Source: Spirochaetaceae bacterium
GTDB taxonomy: Bacteria > Spirochaetota > Spirochaetia > Spirochaetales_E > Spirochaetaceae_B
Length of the DNA: 5,920 nucleotides
Assembly: GCA_003249275.1 (NCBI GenBank)
Contig: QKJO01000145.1
Coordinates: 1-5,920 of the forward strand
Direction: 5' to 3'
The first letter of the stretch is position 1; every line of letters begins with the position of its first letter. Positions 1 to 5,920 of this stretch are shown in pieces. Position numbers and translations under genes: made by a program. The notes beneath the pieces were generated by a model that was given only the letters and a program-made list of their open reading frames with translations, was not told the DNA's origin and made no database searches.

Positions 1-2174
<2,174 letters not shown>

Positions 2175-2178
<4 letters not shown>

Positions 2179-2215
2179 CAATTCTATTGACAGCCGCCTT
2201 GCAGCCAAATAGAGT
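2175..2215 (+). promoter_or_regulatory. Candidate sigma-70-type promoter with tandem TTGACA in the 43-nt gap
   Basis: Two perfect TTGACA hexamers lie 12 nt apart, at 2175-2180 (overlapping the TGA stop of the upstream gene) and 2187-2192. The second is followed, after a 17-nt spacer, by TAGAGT (2210-2215), four of six matches to TATAAT. Transcription would then begin at or very near the ATG at 2222, giving a leaderless or almost leaderless message for the Cas2-like gene and prfB. The -10 match is only fair, and the gap may simply be a spacer within one operon. The same bases include the weak AGAG (2211-2214) that would serve as ribosome site on a longer transcript. Confidence 0.35.
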
Positions 2216-2221
2216 GTATCT

Positions 2222-2521
2222 ATGTTTGTTTCTATCGTCGTAGACCTCGGTAATGATGACAGCAGAAAAATCGTTCAAAACCTCCTGTTCCGGTATGGGT
2301 TCAAACAGATTCAGAACAACACCTATGAATCACTGTCCATTAATGAGAACAATCTGTCCCGGCTGAAACTGGATCTTGACAGATCGACGGATTTTTATGA
2401 TTCCATCAGACTATACCAGTATCCTATCAACGGAACTCTGGTCATCACGTCACTGACTGAAAAACGGTGGAGAAGAAACGTACTGAAAGAAAAAAACCTT
2501 GGAGGCTCAAATGCTCAATGA
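2222..2521 (+). CDS. Solitary Cas2-like small protein
   Basis: 99 residues, within the usual Cas2 size range. The layout follows the Cas2 ferredoxin-like fold. First strand MFVSIVVDL has an acidic residue (Asp8) where Cas2 nucleases carry their metal-binding Asp. A helix follows with NDDSRKIVQNLLFRYGF. Next comes QIQNNTYES, in the place of the family's vQ.SVFE strand, then a helix LSRLKLDL. DSIRLYQY (60-67) matches the DSVRIY.L strand, and residues 72-85 form a last strand and a basic tail (TEKRWRR). No cas1 or other cas gene and no repeat array is in the window. The start ATG 2222 has only a weak AGAG upstream. The last 11 nt overlap the true prfB start, so the two genes are coupled, and the prfB ribosome site lies inside this gene. 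It may act as a nuclease or toxin-like protein, or be a non-catalytic RNA/DNA-binding or dimerisation module. Family call is moderately confident; function is unknown. Confidence 0.75.
   Translation: MFVSIVVDLGNDDSRKIVQNLLFRYGFKQIQNNTYESLSINENNLSRLKLDLDRSTDFYDSIRLYQYPINGTLVITSLTEKRWRRNVLKEKNLGGSNAQ
2501..2505 (+). promoter_or_regulatory. Shine-Dalgarno that fixes the prfB start at ATG 2511
   Basis: GGAGG lies 5 nt before ATG 2511, inside the end of the Cas2-like gene. It settles the start in the zero frame, which reads 23 codons to the in-frame TGA. The long downstream frame has only a TTG at 2560, whose nearest upstream purine tract is a weak GGGGAG (2549-2554) with just 5 nt of spacing. 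That TTG opens a frame that makes no sense as a release factor N-terminus. Confidence 0.85.
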
Positions 2522-3621
2522 TATCGCACCTAAATTAAAATCCCTTTCCGGGGAGATCCTTGATTCCTGGAGGCGACTTTGACACTGCCGATTTAAAACA
2601 TCAGGCAATGGAACTTGAAAAAGAGTCGGGGGATCCTGCATTCTGGAACAACCGGGAAAATGCGGAAAACAAACTGGCTCAGCTGAAAAGACTGAAGGGG
2701 AAATTTGAACCCTGGGAAAAACTGATTCAGGATCTTGAAGATGTGAAGGCTCTGTACGATCTGGCCAGGGATGAAAAGGATGAGTCCCTGGAAGTTGAGA
2801 TTCTGGAGCAGGTGAAAAAACTTTCCGATTTTTACGGGAAACTCACATCCCTTGAACTCCTCAGCGAAGAAACGGATGCTCTTTCCGCCTTTGTAACCAT
2901 CCATTCGGGAGCCGGCGGAACCGAATCCTGCGACTGGACGAGTATGCTCTACAGAATGTACAGCCGCTGGATTGAGAGGAAAGGTTATACAATGACCGTC
3001 ATGGACACCATTGAAGCCGAAGGAGGGCTTAAATCCATATCCTTCCAGGTGGACGGGGAGTACTCCTACGGCTACCTCAAGGGTGAAGGGGGAATCCACA
3101 GACTCGTCCGGATCTCACCCTTTGACTCCAATGCCCGAAGGCATACCTCTTTTGCTTCCGTATATGTGTCACCCGTCATCGATGACAGTATAGAGGTGGA
3201 CGTCAGACCCGAAGATATCAGAGTCGATACCTACAGAGCATCGGGAGCCGGCGGTCAGCACATCAACAAGACAAGCAGTGCCGTCCGTATGACTCACCTT
3301 GAAACAGGAATTGTGGTTCAGTGCCAGACACAGAGAAGTCAGCTGAAGAACAGGGATACGGCCATGAAAATGCTGAAATCCAGGCTCTACGAATATTACC
3401 GGCAGAAAAGGGATGAGGAAAATGCCCAGAATGCGGCGGAAAAGAAGGAAATAGGCTGGGGATCACAGATCCGATCCTATGTTTTTCATCCCTATACGAT
3501 GGTCAAGGATCTGAGAACAAGACATGAAACCGGAAATATTCAGAGTGTGATGGATGGTGAAATTGATGCCTTCATAGAATCCTATCTGAGATATCTCTGG
3601 TCCGGGAAGAGTATCGAATGA
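2511..3621 (+). CDS. prfB: Peptide chain release factor 2, made by programmed +1 frameshifting
   Basis: RF2 recognises UGA and UAA stop codons on the ribosome and triggers release of the finished protein. Translation starts at ATG 2511 and reads 23 codons (2511-2579, MLNDIAPKLK... ending SWRRL) to an in-frame TGA. It then shifts +1 and continues at GAC 2581 for 346 more residues, 369 in all (E. coli RF2 is 365). The product carries the stop-codon reading tripeptide SPF (codons 3115-3123, about residues 202-204). It also has the catalytic GGQ in SGAGGQHINKT (codons 3250-3258, about 247-249). Ala, the common residue, precedes SGAGGQ where E. coli K-12 has Thr246. Other family blocks are HSGAGGTES, GIHRLVRISPF, RRHTSF, IGWGSQIRSY and DLRTRHETGN. 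The start overlaps the Cas2-like gene by 11 nt, and the end overlaps cheY by 4 nt. The frameshift makes RF2 regulate its own level. A call starting at TTG 2560 would be wrong. Confidence 0.97.
2569..2583 (+). promoter_or_regulatory. prfB programmed +1 frameshift signal
   Basis: The site has all three canonical parts: an internal Shine-Dalgarno-like GGAGG (2569-2573), a 3-nt spacer (CGA), and CTT TGA C (2577-2583). CTT is the slippery Leu codon, TGA (2580-2582) is the zero-frame stop, and the following C makes it a poor stop context. Spacing and order equal the E. coli site. When RF2 is scarce the ribosome pauses at TGA and slips forward one base to read GAC (Asp). When RF2 is abundant, a 23-residue peptide is released instead. 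Confidence 0.96.
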
Positions 3622-3983
3622 GAATCCTGATCGTAGATGACCTGCCTTTCATGAGATCCATCATCTCAGATATCGTAACCGAAAGCGGTCATCTCGTCGT
3701 GGGTGAGGCCGGGGACGGCATAGAGTGCCTGTCCCGGTACAAATCTCTGCTTCCCGACCTGGTTTTACTGGATATTGTCATGCCCAGGATGAACGGTGTT
3801 GAGGCTCTGAAAAGCCTGAAAAAGGTCTATCCATCCTGTAAGGTCATTATGTGTTCATCTCTCAGCGATCAGGATAAGATTATAAAAGCCATTCAACTCG
3901 GAGCATCCGACTACATAGTGAAACCCTTTCAACGGAAACGACTGGTATCCGCCATAAACAGAGCCTGCAGTGTAAATGATTAA
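3618..3983 (+). CDS. cheY: CheY-type single-domain response regulator
   Basis: 121 residues, one receiver domain and nothing else, as in the flagellar-switch regulator CheY, which is phosphorylated by CheA. Asp7 and Asp8 form the acidic metal pocket (LIVDD), and Asp52 is the phosphate acceptor (LLDIVMPRMNG). Ser80 sits at the conserved Thr/Ser position (VIMCSS), Tyr99 at the switch aromatic (GASDYIVKPF), and Lys102 is the conserved lysine. The MCSS and VKPFQ context resembles the CheY of Thermotoga and Bacillus more than that of enterics. ATG 3618 overlaps the prfB stop as ATGA with no strong Shine-Dalgarno, so translation probably depends on ribosomes finishing prfB. The end overlaps the next gene by 8 nt. 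The short 3' tail after the KPF motif leaves no room for an output domain. It could serve a pathway other than motility, but the cheB nearby favours chemotaxis. Confidence 0.88.
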   Translation: MRILIVDDLPFMRSIISDIVTESGHLVVGEAGDGIECLSRYKSLLPDLVLLDIVMPRMNGVEALKSLKKVYPSCKVIMCSSLSDQDKIIKAIQLGASDYIVKPFQRKRLVSAINRACSVND

Positions 3984-5448
3984 AAAGTACCTCATTCTCC
4001 TCCTAGCATTGTTTCTGACACAGACTGCCTTTTCACAGGAGGAGATTGACGAAGGACTTTTGAATTATGAGAAAGAGAGCTGGAATCTTGGAATCAGCCG
4101 TTTTACCGGAATCAATCTTGAAAAACAGAACGAATATCTCATTTCGGCGCTGCCCCTTCTTCTTCTGGACGAACTGTCGGACATCGATATGCATCTGGTA
4201 TCTGAAGCGGAGAAAGTTGCCTACAAGGGACAGTATATAAGCGACCGGATCATTTCCCTCAGAAAAGAGAAAAGCAGCCTGCACAATCAGCGGGACGGGC
4301 TCCTTTTTTCTCAAACCGAACGGAAAGAGAGACAGGCAAAGTATAAGGAAATTTCTGAGAATATTGACCGGAAAGACTCTCTTATTAACCTGTGGCTTGA
4401 AGTGGGGGAGGAAGAGATCAGGATGGACAGTGAAATTCCTCTTAAAATTCAGAAGTATACGGATGAAAGCAGCCGGCTGACAGACAACTGGTCACAGACA
4501 TCCGATTTTATGAAACAGAAAGGTCTTGATCAGCTTATAACAGGCAGTGTTGAAAAACTGGATGATCTGTTTTTTCTGAATATCCGCTGTTACGAGCTGA
4601 AGAGCAATGAGCCGGTTGTCGATTTTCAGAAGACCGGTTCGGAGGATGAACTCAATTCTCTTCTGAAGGAAGCATCCGATGCATTGAGAACTGCCGTCCT
4701 GGGCAGATCCTGGGCCGGACTGAACATCAAGGCGTCGCCTGACAATGCCCTGATTCTTATTGACGGTGAAACAAAGGGAGTCGGAAACTTCCATTCAAAA
4801 ATCCTGTCTCCCGGTTTTATTACCTGTACTGTGAAATCTTCGGGCTTTAAAACCTACAGCAGTCAGATCTATCTGGCCCCCGACCGCTCCGAGTACAGAG
4901 AGATAACACTGGATCAGGGCAGTACGGAGGAACTCTTCATCTACTCTGACCCGCCCGGTGCGGATGTTTACTTCGGCGCGCTCTGGATGGGGCAGACCCC
5001 GCTGACGACCCATAAACCATATGACACGGAGAAGCTGAAGGTCAGCAAAGAGAATTTTATGCCCTTCATCCTCTCTTCGGACGAGCTGAATTCCGACAGC
5101 ATCACCATACAGCTTGACCCGGGCCTGTACAGCAAAAAGACAAGGCTGCAGGAGAGTAAAAGCGCCTTCTACAGATCCCTCGGGTGGTTCAGCCTTTCCA
5201 TAGGCATTCCCCTTGTCCTCTCCGGGATTTACCAAAATCTTGACAACCGTTATTATAAATATGCTGTTGACTACAACTCGACAGGGGATTCCAACAGCTA
5301 TGATAAGGCCCTGTACTATAAAAAATATGCCGATATCACTTACTACAGCTTTTGGGGTGGGGTTGCCGTCAGCGGCACGCTCTTTATAAACACACTCTTC
5401 AAGCTGCGGAATTATATCCTGGCAGCAGAAGAATCGACTGAGGAATAA
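3976..5448 (+). CDS. Exported TolB-like/PEGA-domain protein with coiled-coil insert and two C-terminal membrane helices
   Basis: 490 residues. Residues 1-20 are a signal peptide (MIKK, a leucine-rich core, then AFS before Gln21); no lipobox cysteine. Residues about 37-80 ([35 protein letters not shown]) and 183-243 ([20 protein letters not shown], then [13 protein letters not shown]) resemble the two halves of TolB/FlgO/CsgG-like periplasmic domains. They are split by a charged coiled coil at about 85-180. Two PEGA domains follow, about 248-313 and 319-381 (the second with [20 protein letters not shown]). Probable membrane helices lie at about 399-418 and 457-476, joined by a Tyr- and Lys-rich loop. 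The bulk should lie in the periplasm, anchored to the inner membrane. ATG 3976 overlaps cheY by 8 nt with a weak Shine-Dalgarno, and ftsY begins 1 nt after the stop. PEGA domains are thought to bind surface or wall components. The role is unknown; the TolB-like assignment is my reading of weak similarity. Confidence 0.85.
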   Translation: MIKKYLILLLALFLTQTAFSQEEIDEGLLNYEKESWNLGISRFTGINLEKQNEYLISALPLLLLDELSDIDMHLVSEAEKVAYKGQYISDRIISLRKEKSSLHNQRDGLLFSQTERKERQAKYKEISENIDRKDSLINLWLEVGEEEIRMDSEIPLKIQKYTDESSRLTDNWSQTSDFMKQKGLDQLITGSVEKLDDLFFLNIRCYELKSNEPVVDFQKTGSEDELNSLLKEASDALRTAVLGRSWAGLNIKASPDNALILIDGETKGVGNFHSKILSPGFITCTVKSSGFKTYSSQIYLAPDRSEYREITLDQGSTEELFIYSDPPGADVYFGALWMGQTPLTTHKPYDTEKLKVSKENFMPFILSSDELNSDSITIQLDPGLYSKKTRLQESKSAFYRSLGWFSLSIGIPLVLSGIYQNLDNRYYKYAVDYNSTGDSNSYDKALYYKKYADITYYSFWGGVAVSGTLFINTLFKLRNYILAAEESTEE

Positions 5449-5449
5449 A

Positions 5450-5920
5450 ATGTTTTGGAACAAAAAAAAGACTGAAAAACCGGATCGGATGAATCTGGGA
5501 AAACGGATAGCCGAACTCTTTGGAAAGAGCGGCAGTCTCGAAGATTTCTATGAAGAACTGGAAGAGATGCTGATAACAGGCGATATGGGCGGCACTGTGG
5601 CCATGGAAATCGTTGATGAACTCAGAGAACGGGTTAAGAAAGACAAAATCAAGGACAAGGAAACAATCCTGAACGAACTGAAGTCCATTGTGTCCGGGAG
5701 CATCAGAACAGAAATGATCGAACCCGATCACGGAAAGATGAATGTTTTCCTGGTTCTTGGCGTCAACGGTGTCGGAAAAACGACGACCATAGCCAAACTC
5801 TCTCAGTTCTATAAAAAAAGAGGCTTTGATAAAATTCTTTTCAGCGCAGGAGATACCTTCAGAGCCGCAGCCATCGACCAGCTGAAAATCCAGGGTGAGA
5901 GGACGGGCAACAGAGTGATC
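5450..5920 (+). CDS. ftsY: FtsY, signal recognition particle receptor GTPase (N-terminal part, runs off the window)
   Basis: FtsY receives ribosomes carrying SRP at the inner membrane and, through paired GTP hydrolysis with Ffh, hands them to the Sec translocon. 157 residues are visible and the frame is open to the window end. Residues 1-13 are a short basic start ([10 protein letters not shown]...). About 14-95 is the helical N domain ([17 protein letters not shown]). The G domain then opens with [14 protein letters not shown] (G1 P-loop, from residue 104) and [14 protein letters not shown] (G2 block, DTFRAAA at 135-141). The GVNG form of the P-loop distinguishes FtsY from Ffh, which has GLQG. 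The long acidic A domain of E. coli FtsY is absent, so this is the short type, probably reaching the membrane through its basic N-terminal helix. GAGGA (5440-5444) sits 5 nt before ATG 5450, and the gap to the preceding gene is a single base. Later motifs (DTAGR and others) lie beyond the window. Confidence 0.97.
   Translation, partial: MFWNKKKTEKPDRMNLGKRIAELFGKSGSLEDFYEELEEMLITGDMGGTVAMEIVDELRERVKKDKIKDKETILNELKSIVSGSIRTEMIEPDHGKMNVFLVLGVNGVGKTTTIAKLSQFYKKRGFDKILFSAGDTFRAAAIDQLKIQGERTGNRVI

Noticed and set aside
2179..2221. Possible stem-loop CTATTG...CAAATAG in the gap, as a terminator
   Set aside because: Six AT-rich pairs with a bulged A, a 16-nt loop and no T run after it; too weak for a terminator, and genes on both sides look co-transcribed.
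2222..2521. A CRISPR array beside the Cas2-like gene
   Set aside because: No direct repeats with regular spacers are present; the flanks are coding on both sides.
2560..2580. TTG 2560 as the prfB start
   Set aside because: The seven residues it adds do not resemble the RF2 N-terminus. The ATG 2511 frame with its strong ribosome site and the canonical CTTTGAC shift site explains the gene better.
2593..3099. 168-residue minus-strand open frame within prfB
   Set aside because: Antisense shadow of a conserved gene, with no motif or ribosome site of its own.
4795..5463. 222-residue open frame on the minus strand
   Set aside because: Lies fully antisense to the PEGA gene, whose + strand product has a signal peptide, domains and good junctions; the minus product has no recognisable motif.
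5462..5469. Run of eight A in ftsY codons 4-7 as a slippage or frameshift site
   Set aside because: It encodes the ordinary Lys-rich FtsY N-terminus in the correct frame; nothing suggests a functional alternative product.

Overview
The window looks like chromosomal DNA of a free-living or host-associated spirochaete (Spirochaeta/Treponema-like). That assignment is an inference from three things: mid-GC coding, a chemotaxis gene set placed next to prfB and ftsY, and a PEGA-domain envelope protein between those two housekeeping genes. From memory, the Borrelia chromosome has prfB - hypothetical - ftsY in the same order, and a cheB2 - hypothetical - cheY2 run in its chemotaxis operon. I could not check either. 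Everything is on the + strand and nearly every base is coding.

Layout. (1) 1-452: C-terminal 149 residues of the receptor methylesterase CheB, cut by the window edge. (2) 445-2178: a 577-residue soluble helical protein with two degenerate copies of the chemoreceptor (MCP) signalling tip. It overlaps cheB by 8 nt. (3) 2179-2221: the only real intergenic gap (43 nt), with two TTGACA hexamers and a possible promoter. (4) 2222-2521: a 99-residue Cas2-like protein with no other cas gene and no CRISPR array in view. (5) 2511-3621: prfB (release factor 2), with a textbook programmed +1 frameshift at an in-frame TGA (2580-2582). The true start is ATG 2511, in a different frame from the main body of the gene. 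(6) 3618-3983: a single-domain CheY-type response regulator, overlapping prfB by 4 nt (ATGA). (7) 3976-5448: an exported protein with a TolB-like N-terminal region interrupted by a coiled coil, two PEGA domains and two C-terminal membrane helices. It overlaps cheY by 8 nt. (8) 5450-5920: the first 157 residues of the SRP receptor GTPase FtsY, cut by the window edge.

How they fit together. The genes are joined by overlaps of 4-11 nt or a 1-nt gap, apart from the 43-nt gap before the Cas2-like gene. This implies co-transcription and translational coupling of chemotaxis (CheB, the double-tip protein, CheY), translation termination (RF2) and protein export (FtsY). The parts most worth a second look are the solitary Cas2-like gene coupled to prfB, the tandem MCP-tip protein paired with CheB, and the TolB-like/PEGA protein coupled to CheY. 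There is no RNA gene, insertion sequence, CRISPR array or convincing terminator in the window, and no gene-free stretch longer than 43 nt.
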